DNA of 64,000 bases from Lysinibacillus sp. FSL M8-0337 (lineage in GTDB: Bacteria; Bacillota; Bacilli; Bacillales_A; Planococcaceae): NCBI RefSeq assembly GCF_038593855.1, contig NZ_CP151996.1, positions 2,170,001-2,234,000 on the forward strand, read 5' to 3'. The translations under genes were made by a program, and so were the position numbers. The notes under the pieces were generated by a model. That model ran no database searches, had not been told where the DNA came from, and saw only the letters and a list, made by a program, of their open reading frames with translations. This document shows, one piece after another, positions 8,612 through 16,701 of the stretch. Every line of letters begins with the position of its first letter. The first letter of the stretch is position 1.

Positions 8612-8645
8612 AACCCCGTTCTAATTAGAGAATAGGGTTAATAAA
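8612..8645 (-). terminator. Possible terminator of the PIN-domain gene
   Basis: TAACCC and GGGTTA arms with partial pairing in between (CTATTCT/AGAACG), about 22 bp downstream of the PIN gene stop. Confidence 0.5.
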
Positions 8646-8666
8646 ACTTTATATTTTTTAAGTTAT

Positions 8667-9821
8667 TTAAAATATTTCTTCTGGATTTATCACTATGTCT
8701 TCTGGGTCTATCAATATTTCTTCTGGATTTATCATGGAATTATTCGTTTTTGTAAGTGTTTCTATATCTTTTACTTCAAAGTTCGCAGCATTGAGTTCAC
8801 CGTTTATACTAAAAGTAAATTCTATAGTATGGGTAATAGTTTCATTCCCTATAGGGAAATATGGGCTTTCGCCTTTATCACGAAATGCATTCCAAAGATA
8901 TAATGAGACAAAATGTTTAACATCTAAAGACCCGTAAATAATTATTTCTGAACCGTAAATTTCTCTTTCAAAGGTATTTAAAGATGTATTTAATAATGTG
9001 ATTGACTCTAATTTACATAAATTATAGCGATAATCATTGATTATATTGTTTATTTCTACTTCAGAAAGCTCATCAATATAAAAACCTAGCTCTGATTGCA
9101 GTTCTTCCATAAATTCTTCCTTTATTACTTTTTCAACGTAAGATTCGTTTAGATTGCTATTTGCCCAATTAAGTAACTTAGTAAAACTTCTTTCTTCTTC
9201 TTTCTCTGTAATCAAATCTTTGATATTGTCAGAATTAGATGTTAGAAATTTCTCGATTGATTTATACGGCACTAATCGTTCTGTATCAGCAAGTAAATCA
9301 GGATGAATAGATTCTTTATCAGATGCATAGAATTCCTTCGTGTTATTTGATAGGAAATAACCAGATATCCCGTGCTTTTCTACATATTTTGAATAAGTTA
9401 ACCAAATAACAGTATCTTTAAACTCCTCTTTTTGATAATCAAAAGGCTTTTTATTATTAAGGGCACGTTGAACTATTTCATTAAACATATCAAACTCTGT
9501 ATGGTGAATAATAATTAAATGACCGTCTTTTATCATATTTTCATAAAAATCTGTTAGTTCTGATAGATAAAATTCATCGTCTTTGAAGGTGTGTTCTACG
9601 CTTGTCACAACTATTTTATTCAGCTCAAAGTGAGCTTCTCCAAAAGCCTTTCTTCTTTTTTTTAATTCACGTTTATAATTATTTATAACTTCCTGATAAA
9701 CAACATTAGAAATAAAAATCTTTCCATTAATTTCTTTAATCGTTTTTAAGAAATTTCTAGCGAAATTCTCCTTAAAAAATGGATCAGGAAATAATATATT
9801 CGAATCCAAAAAAATATTCAT
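8667..9821 (-). CDS. PIN-domain protein of the DUF4935 type
   Basis: A 384-residue cytosolic protein. The N-terminal half resembles the PIN-like DUF4935 domain: FLDSNIL with D6, VVYQEV with E44, KDTVIW with D136 and FLSNN at 157-160 in the fourth acidic position. These residues would form a metal-dependent RNase site. The C-terminal part (about 200-384) matches nothing I recognise. It ends in three 7-residue repeats (INPEEIL, IDPEDIV, INPEEIF) encoded by 8670-8735. An AGAGGTG ribosome binding site precedes the ATG. No antitoxin-like partner is adjacent, so a toxin-antitoxin role is not supported; a stand-alone RNase or defence role is possible. Confidence 0.7.
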   Translation of the reverse strand: MNIFLDSNILFPDPFFKENFARNFLKTIKEINGKIFISNVVYQEVINNYKRELKKRRKAFGEAHFELNKIVVTSVEHTFKDDEFYLSELTDFYENMIKDGHLIIIHHTEFDMFNEIVQRALNNKKPFDYQKEEFKDTVIWLTYSKYVEKHGISGYFLSNNTKEFYASDKESIHPDLLADTERLVPYKSIEKFLTSNSDNIKDLITEKEEERSFTKLLNWANSNLNESYVEKVIKEEFMEELQSELGFYIDELSEVEINNIINDYRYNLCKLESITLLNTSLNTFEREIYGSEIIIYGSLDVKHFVSLYLWNAFRDKGESPYFPIGNETITHTIEFTFSINGELNAANFEVKDIETLTKTNNSMINPEEILIDPEDIVINPEEIF

Positions 9822-9850
9822 CTTTTCACCTCTATTAATATTTATAGACT

Positions 9851-10342
9851 TTATATTATATCACTTCTTTTTTCCATTATAATGGTATCGTTCCATTTTC
9901 CGTGTAACATAGCTATTTTTTCCCTCGTACCAACAATTCTAAAGCCCATTTTTGTATGTAGTCGAATACTTGCTGCATTGATGGCAAAGATAGATGATTG
10001 AAGTGTCCAAAACCCTGCTATTTCACTCTCTTCAATTAGTACTTTAAATAGCTTCGAGGCAATACCTTTCCCTTTACTATCACTCGATATATATACACTA
10101 ACTTCTCCAACTCCAGAATAAACAGCACGTGCAGAAACGGGTGAAATGCCAATCCAACCAACCACTTTATTTTGATCTTCTGTTACAAAACGTAATGTTG
10201 CATGGTGCCCTTCATCCCACTCTTGTTCACTTGGTACTTCTGTTTGAAAGGTTGCCATCCCAGTTTCAATTCCCTCTTTGTAAATCTCTAATACGGCTTT
10301 CAAATCCTTCTGTTCCATTTTACGAATAATCAGTGTGTCCAT
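9851..10342 (-). CDS. arsN1: ArsN1-type GNAT N-acetyltransferase
   Basis: A 163-residue acetyltransferase of the phosphinothricin acetyltransferase (PAT) type. It shows the acetyl-CoA loop SKGKGIASKLF near 98-108 and the family segment NAASIRLHTKMGFRIVGTREKIA near 126-148. In ars operons such enzymes (ArsN1) acetylate arsinothricin, a glutamine-synthetase-inhibiting arsenical, and some act on phosphinothricin. It lies 55 bp downstream of the flavoprotein gene on the same strand and probably shares its ArsR-type operator. Without the ars context it could equally be called a PAT/MAT acetyltransferase. Confidence 0.78.
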   Translation of the reverse strand: MDTLIIRKMEQKDLKAVLEIYKEGIETGMATFQTEVPSEQEWDEGHHATLRFVTEDQNKVVGWIGISPVSARAVYSGVGEVSVYISSDSKGKGIASKLFKVLIEESEIAGFWTLQSSIFAINAASIRLHTKMGFRIVGTREKIAMLHGKWNDTIIMEKRSDII

Positions 10343-10397
10343 CTCATTATCCCCTTTTTATAAAATGACTGCTAGCTTTCGCTAACAGTCATATTTT

Positions 10398-11753
10398 TTA
10401 ACAACATGAATTTGATTGATTGGCAAGATTTATACCGCATACCCCTGTTTCAGGTAACTCCAATTCCACTCGTTTCGAAGCTTCTTTATCACCTGTTAAG
10501 TAAGCTGTTATTGAACGGACTTGTTCGTATCCAGTTGCCATTAAAAATGTTGGTGCGCGTCCATAACTTTTTGCACCGACAATATAGAAATCCTTTTCTG
10601 GTTGTCTCAGTATTTCTTCCCCATGCGCTCTTACTGTTCCACAACTATGCTCATTAGGGTCAATTAGAGGCGCCAATGCTTTTACACTTTCTGTTGCTGT
10701 ATCAATGGAAAGCCGTAGTTCACTGTTAATCGTAAGATCTGGTCGATTACCTGCGTTGACAATTAGCTCTTCAAATCCTGTTAATACCTTTGTTTCCCCG
10801 TTAATAGTACCAACAATTTGGATACTCTCATCTTTCTTCAACTGTGAGATATAGAAAGGTGTTATTACCTCAACCTTACCTGTATCTACTAATTCGTGAA
10901 TACGTACACCAAGTGCGCCACGAGCTGCTAATGCATCGTTTTCTTCGCCACCATATGCTTCTTCAACAGATTTTTTACGCATAATCCATACTAACTTTGT
11001 TGCAGGATTCTCTTTTTGTAATTCCGCAAGTGCCAATAAGGTATTAATAGCTGAATGGCCTCCACCAATAACAGCAATCTTCTTATTTGCATATCTCTTA
11101 GCATTTGAATTTATATTTGGAATACCATACTCAATGTAATTTGCTAATGCTTTTTCATTTTCTAGCCAAACACCTGTAGTATTTGCTGGATTTGGATTTC
11201 CCCAGGTACCCGTCGCATCAATAACAGCTCTCGCCTCAATGGTATTGATATCATTCTCTTGTTCAACATAAATATTAAAGAACTGTTCTACTCGATTTTT
11301 CGTCTTCATCTTATCATTAAATTGTCGTGAAATCGCAACTACTTTTGCGTTCAATTGAATGTTAGGTTTTATTTGTACTAACTCACTCAAAGGTCTTAAA
11401 TAGAGATCAATTAATTCATTTCCCGTTGGTAATGTATCTAAATTAGGTTCTACCCAATCGGAGGTATCTAATAAAGCTTTGGCTGCTTTATTGATGTTAT
11501 ATCGCCATGGGGAAAATAACGTAACATGCCCCCAACTACGAATATTATGTGCTATTTCACGCCCTGCCTCTAGTAAAATAAATGCTTGCTTTTGTTCTAC
11601 TAAATGAGCTGCTGCAGCTAATCCAATTGGACCTGCGCCAATTATTACAATCGGTAAATTCTTATTAGAATTATTTACAGTCTCTTGTACCTCAATATCC
11701 TTTGCAGGAGTACAACAAGATCCATTTTGATTGATTACTTTTAGTGTTTTCAT
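10398..11753 (-). CDS. Arsenic-island FAD/NAD(P)-binding oxidoreductase (ArsO-like)
   Basis: A 451-residue flavoprotein. The FAD-binding GAGPIGLAAAAHLVEQ lies near residue 40 and the NAD(P)-binding GGGHSAINTLLAL near 230. Cys pairs occur at both ends (GSCCTP near residue 10 and a C-terminal SCC). This protein type is common in ars operons and often named ArsO-like; its substrate is not settled, and an organoarsenical monooxygenase or thiol oxidoreductase is plausible. I chose the ATG at 11753: the upstream ATG at 11774 lies only 3 nt from the operator-like palindrome. It forms a two-gene unit with arsN1. Confidence 0.75.
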   Translation of the reverse strand: MKTLKVINQNGSCCTPAKDIEVQETVNNSNKNLPIVIIGAGPIGLAAAAHLVEQKQAFILLEAGREIAHNIRSWGHVTLFSPWRYNINKAAKALLDTSDWVEPNLDTLPTGNELIDLYLRPLSELVQIKPNIQLNAKVVAISRQFNDKMKTKNRVEQFFNIYVEQENDINTIEARAVIDATGTWGNPNPANTTGVWLENEKALANYIEYGIPNINSNAKRYANKKIAVIGGGHSAINTLLALAELQKENPATKLVWIMRKKSVEEAYGGEENDALAARGALGVRIHELVDTGKVEVITPFYISQLKKDESIQIVGTINGETKVLTGFEELIVNAGNRPDLTINSELRLSIDTATESVKALAPLIDPNEHSCGTVRAHGEEILRQPEKDFYIVGAKSYGRAPTFLMATGYEQVRSITAYLTGDKEASKRVELELPETGVCGINLANQSNSCC

Positions 11754-11776
11754 AATTAACTTCTTCTCTTTCATTC

Positions 11777-11802
11777 TTTATATAAGCATTTCCTTATATA
11801 AA
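11777..11802. promoter_or_regulatory. ArsR-type operator before the flavoprotein/arsN1 unit
   Basis: Perfect 10-bp arms TTTATATAAG and CTTATATAAA around CATTTC. Positions 11779-11800 match 20 of 22 bases of the motif at 16363-16384 in front of arsR, which argues for control by the same ArsR repressor. Confidence 0.65.
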
Positions 11803-11813
11803 AAGTATTTTTT

Positions 11814-11836
11814 ACGTCTAGCAGTTAGCTAGACGT
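11814..11836. repeat. Inverted repeat (hairpin) upstream of the flavoprotein unit
   Basis: Perfect 9-bp arms ACGTCTAGC and GCTAGACGT with a 5-nt loop. On the plus strand it runs into TTTATTT and could be a weak terminator; on the minus strand it precedes the operator-like site. Confidence 0.45.
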
Positions 11837-11862
11837 TTATTTAAACTTTGTGAGTGAATTTA

Positions 11863-12064
11863 CTACACTTCATTTTTACAAATCGTTTTATCAAGTTCTT
11901 TTATGGCTTTTTCGAATTGTAACCATGTAGAAATGTCGTAGCGCTCCATATCCCCTTTAAAGAAGAAATCAAAAGCAAACTCTTTAGCCTCTACTATTCA
12001 TTATTAACTTTAAATATGCGATAAAATAATCTTTAGTTAAAATGCTAGCATGAGTTACTGTCAT
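11863..12064 (-). pseudogene. Small frameshifted gene remnant
   Basis: An ATG at 12064 with a well-placed GGAGG starts MTVTHASILTKDYFIAYLKL and stops after 26 codons. A shifted frame continues from about 11988 with EAKEFAFDFFFKGDMERYD and ends at the stop 11863-11865. Joined, they would give a soluble protein of about 65 residues. I do not recognise the family. It lies between the main ars operon and the flavoprotein unit. Confidence 0.45.
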
Positions 12065-12128
12065 TTCTAATCCTCCATACAAAGGATGGAATAATTGCTA
12101 AGGCTGTTAGTATATTTAAGGTCTCTGT

Positions 12129-12410
12129 TTAACAAGATGTCGGAGAGTATCCTACCAGTACTAACCCGAGTTCACCATTCTCTTCTTCTGCATGGATCGT
12201 AACATCTTTTAATTGTGGTGCAATATCAGGGTGGATTGCGACTTCGATACCTTCAATTGTTTGAATAGCATCTTCTGCTGCTGGTGCTTCTAAACCTACA
12301 CCTAAATTAACTCCACAGCAGCCTGCAATACCAAAGAAACGAAGTGTTTTAACCTCCGAATCAGCTATTACCTGGTCTAAATAATGTTTACCTTCTGGAC
12401 TCATTTTCAT
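12129..12410 (-). CDS. HesB/IscA-like small protein of the ars operon
   Basis: A 93-residue protein related to the HesB/YadR/IscA Fe-S assembly fold. It has a CC pair (AGCCGVNLG, near residue 31) and a C-terminal PTSC, resembling the three-Cys layout of that family. Related HesB-like proteins recur in Firmicute ars operons; the role is unknown, possibly binding As(III) or an Fe-S cluster. Its start overlaps the arsA stop by 4 bp, so it is the last gene of the main ars operon. Confidence 0.7.
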   Translation of the reverse strand: MKMSPEGKHYLDQVIADSEVKTLRFFGIAGCCGVNLGVGLEAPAAEDAIQTIEGIEVAIHPDIAPQLKDVTIHAEEENGELGLVLVGYSPTSC

Positions 12411-14176
12411 TTGATTTTCTCTCCTTTTAGTTCATGTAAGCCTTTTGTTCCAACCGGTGGTGTTTTTACCCATGGGATGGCCACGAAATGATTGTTGCTG
12501 ATGGATTGTACTTCTTTCAGCCATTTTCTTTCGGCTTGTTGTTTTTGAATTAATATTGGACTTGTCGTGTAGATAGATGAAAACGTCTGGTTAATAACCC
12601 ACCAATCAACAGATAATCCAGCACGCTGCAAATCTTCCTGTAAGCGTGTCGCTTCATAAACAGGTGTTGCTTCAGGAAGAGTTATGATGGCAACACTCGT
12701 ATAGGAAGCATCACGCAACCTTGGTAACAGGTTAGAAACAGCTGGAGGAATATCCCCTTGTGAACGGCTTATTTCGCGATGATAAGCTTCCGTTGCATCT
12801 AATAACAGCAACGTATGCCCTGTTGGTGCTGTATCAATAATAATGATCTCATCTTGATGATTTTCTACCACATTTGCAAATGCTCGGAATACAGCTATTT
12901 CCTCTGTACAAGGAGAAGCCAAATCCTCTTTCACAAATGCTAAACCTTCTTCGTTCATCGTTTCACTTGCCTGTGCAAGCACTTCAGCTTCATAGTTTGC
13001 AACTTCTACTTTCGGATCTATTCGACTTATCGTTAAATTTTTGACTTGTTCGTCACCGAATGTCCAATTTAAATGTGCAGCAGGATCTGTTGTAGTTAAA
13101 TGTACAGGAGTACCCTTTTCCGCTAAGCGTAAGGCAATATAAGAAGCAACCGTTGTTTTACCAACCCCGCCTTTACCCATCGTAAAAATCAGTTTCGGTT
13201 TACGTTCTAAATAATCAGCAATCATTTCTTCCACTTCAGGAATCTTAGTTTCTTCGCTTGATTCATTTGTATGTGTAATTTCTTGATTGGTCATCCATGC
13301 TTGCATACGCTCAATACTTGATAATGAGTACGGTACAAACGGTAAGTAGAAATGTTCAAATCGATTTAGTTCTTCTGGAATTCTGGCTAATGCATCCGAT
13401 TGACGTGCAATGAAAGCCTCTTCGATATGATCAGTAGAATTGACATTACGCATATATCCATTAATTAATAAAGTCTGATTTTGAATACCAATTTCAAATA
13501 ACTCGTGAGAAGCACGTGCTGCTTCTTTTAAAGGGTTTTCTTCAGGGCGTGTCACTAACATTAACGTTGTTTGGTTAGCATCTTTTAAACGATTAACAGC
13601 CTCTTTATAGACTTCTCGTTGTGGTTCTAGCCCTTTTAAAGGACCTAAACATGAAGTGCCAGTCGTGTTTTCATCTAGAAATGTAGACCATGCTGAAGGT
13701 AGTTGTAATAAGCGTAACGTATGTCCTGTTGGTGCTGTATCAAACACGATAGTGTCAAAATTGCCAATCACAGAAGTATCAGTCAATAGTGTTGCGAATT
13801 CATTAAAGGCAGCAATTTCTACTGTACAAGCCCCAGAAAGTTGTTCCTCCATATTTTGAATGACCACATCAGGTAGTTTTCCACGGTACGGACCAACCAT
13901 TTGCTCTTTGTAATGTTGTGCTGCTTGTTCAGGGTCTAAATTTATCGCAAATAAATTGTCTATGCCTTCAATCTTTGTTGGACTATTAGAAAGCGTTTGA
14001 CCAAAAATATCTTGTAAGTTGGATGCGGGATCTGTACTAATTAAAAGTACCTTTTTCCCCTCACTTGCAATGGCTATTGATAGGCTACAAGCAACAGATG
14101 TTTTTCCTACGCCTCCCTTCCCCGTAAAAAACAAGAACGGTGTGTTAGGGAAATGACTTCTTGTAAAGCGTTCCAT
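12407..14176 (-). CDS. arsA: Arsenical pump-driving ATPase ArsA
   Basis: A 589-residue two-domain ATPase of the ArsA/GET3 family. P-loops GKGGVGKT lie near 18-27 and 333-342, with a DTAPTGHT switch in each half (146-153 and 448-455). The three As(III)-binding cysteines of the family are C117, C176 and C423. It energises arsenite efflux with the membrane pump. The ATG at 14176 is chosen because AAAAGGAG abuts the upstream ATG at 14185 but is correctly spaced from this one. It begins 1 nt after the arsD stop and overlaps the next gene by 4 bp. Confidence 0.93.
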   Translation of the reverse strand: MERFTRSHFPNTPFLFFTGKGGVGKTSVACSLSIAIASEGKKVLLISTDPASNLQDIFGQTLSNSPTKIEGIDNLFAINLDPEQAAQHYKEQMVGPYRGKLPDVVIQNMEEQLSGACTVEIAAFNEFATLLTDTSVIGNFDTIVFDTAPTGHTLRLLQLPSAWSTFLDENTTGTSCLGPLKGLEPQREVYKEAVNRLKDANQTTLMLVTRPEENPLKEAARASHELFEIGIQNQTLLINGYMRNVNSTDHIEEAFIARQSDALARIPEELNRFEHFYLPFVPYSLSSIERMQAWMTNQEITHTNESSEETKIPEVEEMIADYLERKPKLIFTMGKGGVGKTTVASYIALRLAEKGTPVHLTTTDPAAHLNWTFGDEQVKNLTISRIDPKVEVANYEAEVLAQASETMNEEGLAFVKEDLASPCTEEIAVFRAFANVVENHQDEIIIIDTAPTGHTLLLLDATEAYHREISRSQGDIPPAVSNLLPRLRDASYTSVAIITLPEATPVYEATRLQEDLQRAGLSVDWWVINQTFSSIYTTSPILIQKQQAERKWLKEVQSISNNHFVAIPWVKTPPVGTKGLHELKGEKIK

Positions 14177-14177
14177 T

Positions 14178-14537
14178 TTAGGCATCTCCTTTTAGTGACA
14201 AACGTACTTTCGGCTTTTGTAATAGTTCTTTTTCTGAAAGCCCTGACCACTGTGAAAATTGCTCATTTGTTGGATATTTCCCTTTACAAAGCAATTCTCC
14301 ATCCACAAACGTTGCAGGTAAGGCATCCATTCCTTCGGCCATTAAAAGTTGATTGATTGTTTCGTTTTCTACAAAAGCATTTGGTTCATTAGTCAGATTA
14401 AATCGTTCAGCTTCAAAGTTGGTTTTCTTTAAATTATTCATTATAAAGGACATACGCAATAATTCTGGGTCTATAGAAGGTCCACATAAGCCTGTAGAAC
14501 AGCACATTGCTGGCTCATAGATATGAATTTTTTTCAA
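14178..14537 (-). CDS. arsD: Arsenic metallochaperone / co-repressor ArsD
   Basis: A 119-residue protein. The As(III)-binding CC...C motif is C12, C13 and C18 in EPAMCCSTGLCGP; the rest is a thioredoxin-like fold (ALPATFVDGELLCKG). ArsD passes As(III) to ArsA and can act as a weak repressor. The start is TTG, with GAGGAG 10 nt upstream. It lies between arsC and arsA with 1-nt spacings on each side. Confidence 0.92.
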   Translation of the reverse strand: MKKIHIYEPAMCCSTGLCGPSIDPELLRMSFIMNNLKKTNFEAERFNLTNEPNAFVENETINQLLMAEGMDALPATFVDGELLCKGKYPTNEQFSQWSGLSEKELLQKPKVRLSLKGDA

Positions 14538-14538
14538 T

Positions 14539-14958
14539 TTACTTCAGCTCCTCGGCTACAAATTTTTCAATACGTTTTCCTATAGCATCACGAACGTTTT
14601 GGAAAACTGCCCACTTTTCTTCTTCTGAACCGGACGCTTTCGCTGGATCTTCAAATCCCCAATGTTCACGACGAACATGAGGTGGCGTCATCGGACATTT
14701 ATCAGCGGCATCTCCGCATAATGTAACGACAAATGTTGCATTGTTTAATGTCTCTAAATCAATTAAATCTGATGTATGATTTGAAATATCAACCTCTACC
14801 TCCGCCATCGCTTTAATAGCATTTGGATTTACTCCATGTGCCTCAATCCCAGCACTTTTTACAATCCAATTAGTAGGCAATAATTTTCTAGCCCATCCTT
14901 CAGCCATTTGACTACGGCATGAGTTCCCTGTACACAAGAAATAAAGTGTATTTGTCAT
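14539..14958 (-). CDS. arsC: Arsenate reductase ArsC, thioredoxin-coupled type
   Basis: A 139-residue enzyme of the low-molecular-weight tyrosine-phosphatase fold. The P-loop is CTGNSCRS with nucleophile C9. The redox relay pair is C81 and C88 ([11 protein letters not shown]), as in the Bacillus/Staphylococcus pI258 type that is recycled by thioredoxin. It reduces arsenate to arsenite for efflux by the Acr3 pump encoded just upstream. An AAGGAG ribosome binding site precedes the ATG. Confidence 0.94.
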   Translation of the reverse strand: MTNTLYFLCTGNSCRSQMAEGWARKLLPTNWIVKSAGIEAHGVNPNAIKAMAEVEVDISNHTSDLIDLETLNNATFVVTLCGDAADKCPMTPPHVRREHWGFEDPAKASGSEEEKWAVFQNVRDAIGKRIEKFVAEELK

Positions 14959-14970
14959 AAGTATTGCTCC

Positions 14971-16029
14971 TTATAATTTAATGGTTTTAAAGTATTTTTT
15001 CTGCCAACGTAAGGCAACCCATACAAGTCCTATGAGTACGGGTACTTCTACAAGTGGACCAATAACAGCGGCGAATGCCACGCCACTATGAAGGCCAAAT
15101 ACGCCAACTGCTACCGCAATCGCTAACTCAAAGTTGTTACTTGCAGCTGTAAAAGAAAGAGCTGCTGTGACAGGATAAGACGCGCCAGCTTTACGTGAAG
15201 AGAAGAATGAAACAGCAAACATCACAACAAAGTAAATAAATAATGGAATTGCAATTCGTACGACATCGAGTGGGAGTTCCACTAGTTGCTCACCTTTTAA
15301 AGCAAACATCATCACAATTGTGAACAGCAGTGCAATTAGAGTCAGTGGTGAAATCTTCGGCAAGAACTTTTCTTCATACCACTGTTTTCCTTTTGTTTTA
15401 ATACCAATCCATCGAGTCAGAAATCCTGCAGCAAAAGGTATTCCTAAATAAATAAGAACACTCTTTGTAATTTCCCACATAGAGATGGAAACATTGAAAT
15501 TCTCTAAACCAAACCAACCAGGTAATACATTTAAGAAAAAGTAAGCAAAGATTGAATATGTCACGATTTGAAAGATAGAGTTAAAGGCAACTAAGCCAGC
15601 TACATATTCACGGTCCCCACGTGCTAGATCATTCCACACAATGACCATGGCTATACAGCGAGCCAAGCCAATCATAATGAGTCCAGCCATGTACTCTGGA
15701 TAATCACGCAAAAAGATGATGGCTAAAAAGAACATTAAGAACGGTCCAAGTAACCAGTTTTGGAAAAGTGATAGTAAAAGTACCTTCCAATCCTTAAATA
15801 CTCTCCACATTTCTTCATACTTTACTTTCGCTAATGGCGGGTACATCATCACAATTAACCCTATAGCAATAGGTATTGATGTTGTGCCAATAGACATGGA
15901 CTCTAATGCTTCACCAATATTAGGCATAGTGATACTTAATAAAACGCCTATTCCCATCGCAACAAATATCCAAATGGTAAGGTAACGATCTAGAAAAGAA
16001 AGCTGTTTGGTTAAAGAGTCATTACTCAT
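14971..16029 (-). CDS. acr3: Arsenite efflux permease Acr3 (ArsB)
   Basis: A 352-residue inner-membrane protein with about ten helices, of the ACR3/BART family. The conserved Cys lies in [19 protein letters not shown] near residue 125, where As(III) is thought to bind. The start at 16029 is preferred because GGGGG is well spaced before it; an ATG 6 bp upstream is too close. It overlaps the arsR stop by 8 bp. The presence of ArsA suggests ATP-driven efflux, though Acr3 can work alone. Confidence 0.92.
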   Translation of the reverse strand: MSNDSLTKQLSFLDRYLTIWIFVAMGIGVLLSITMPNIGEALESMSIGTTSIPIAIGLIVMMYPPLAKVKYEEMWRVFKDWKVLLLSLFQNWLLGPFLMFFLAIIFLRDYPEYMAGLIMIGLARCIAMVIVWNDLARGDREYVAGLVAFNSIFQIVTYSIFAYFFLNVLPGWFGLENFNVSISMWEITKSVLIYLGIPFAAGFLTRWIGIKTKGKQWYEEKFLPKISPLTLIALLFTIVMMFALKGEQLVELPLDVVRIAIPLFIYFVVMFAVSFFSSRKAGASYPVTAALSFTAASNNFELAIAVAVGVFGLHSGVAFAAVIGPLVEVPVLIGLVWVALRWQKKYFKTIKL

Positions 16030-16348
16030 TATCATTTCCCCCTACATGGCAACAATCTGTACCACAGTTGCACCCGTTTAAAGGCTGAATTTGTTCTAAA
16101 ATGCCCTTCATCAGTGGCGTTTGATCCTCTACTAAACGATAATGCTTCCAAGTCCCTACTTTTCGTTCAGTAATAATACCTGCCTCCTTTAATTTTCGTA
16201 GATGCTGACTAACTGCTGGTTGTGATATGCCTAGTACATCCACAAAATCACATACACAAACCTCCCCATTTTTCATACATGCAAGTAATTTAATGCGATT
16301 CAAATCAGCTGCTGCTTTTAATTGTTTTTCAATTAGTGTATTTTCCAT
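16022..16348 (-). CDS. arsR: Arsenite-responsive repressor ArsR
   Basis: A 108-residue ArsR/SmtB winged-helix repressor. The As(III)-binding CVCD motif ([13 protein letters not shown]) lies in the helix before the recognition helix [14 protein letters not shown] second cluster of four Cys sits near the C-terminus ([12 protein letters not shown]), an extension that could add another metal site. It is the first gene of the ars operon and probably represses it through the palindromes at 16363-16384 and 16423-16456. Confidence 0.93.
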   Translation of the reverse strand: MENTLIEKQLKAAADLNRIKLLACMKNGEVCVCDFVDVLGISQPAVSQHLRKLKEAGIITERKVGTWKHYRLVEDQTPLMKGILEQIQPLNGCNCGTDCCHVGGNDNE

Positions 16349-16362
16349 TTATCTACACTCCT

Positions 16363-16384
16363 TATATAATCATTTACTTATATA
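16363..16384. promoter_or_regulatory. ArsR operator motif next to the arsR start
   Basis: TATATAA-TCATTTA-CTTATATA lies directly before the arsR RBS. It matches the motif at 11779-11800 in 20 of 22 positions. Confidence 0.6.
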
Positions 16385-16396
16385 TTATTTTAAATA

Positions 16397-16422
16397 AAAT
16401 CACCTCATAAGAAAGGTGACTT
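16397..16422 (-). promoter_or_regulatory. Leader hairpin between promoter and arsR
   Basis: On the minus strand, arms TCACCT and AGGTGA in AAGTCACCTTTC...GAGGTGATTTTATTT. It lies in the expected 5' untranslated region and is followed by T-rich DNA, so it could be an attenuator or a transcript-stabilising stem. Confidence 0.4.
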
Positions 16423-16456
16423 AATCATTATATAACTATATTCTTATATTATGATT
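16423..16456. promoter_or_regulatory. Palindrome over the arsR promoter -10
   Basis: Arms AATCATTATATAA (16423-16435) and TTATATTATGATT (16444-16456), with one mismatch and an 8-nt spacer. The second arm covers the -10 box, an ideal place for repression. Confidence 0.6.
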
Positions 16457-16474
16457 TATTGTTTTAAATTGCAA
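16446..16474 (-). promoter_or_regulatory. Sigma-A promoter of the ars operon
   Basis: Minus strand TTGCAA (16469-16474), 17-nt spacer, TAATAT (16446-16451). Confidence 0.7.
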
Positions 16475-16606
16475 CAGATATTTGCCCAATTTGGAAATTT
16501 TGCTGAAAAGAAAATAAGTACCATTTATATCTCCAGGCCGTATATAGAGCTGCTTTACAATAAGGACAACTAAATGTTCCTTTGCGGTTAGCTATTAGCT
16601 AATGGA

Positions 16607-16642
16607 AACAACCTCGTAAGCTTAGTTACGAGGTTGTTATTA
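16607..16642. terminator. Terminator between the ars operon and the GHL10 gene
   Basis: Arms AACAACCTCGTAA and TTACGAGGTTGTT (6-nt loop). It lies 60 bp after the stop of the minus-strand gene at 16702. DNA between 16475 and 16606 shows no gene. Confidence 0.75.
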
Positions 16643-16701
16643 TTAAACTTTTCAGTTTGATATCGTTCTTTTGTGTTTAGGATCAGGTGTTGGCTCTACT
16701 A

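Noticed and set aside
8667-9821. VapC-type toxin of a toxin-antitoxin pair
   Set aside because: The protein is much longer than VapC and no small antitoxin gene is adjacent.
14971-16029. ArsB-type (non-Acr3) arsenite antiporter
   Set aside because: Length of about 350 residues and the [13 protein letters not shown] motif are of the Acr3 family; ArsB proteins are longer and different.
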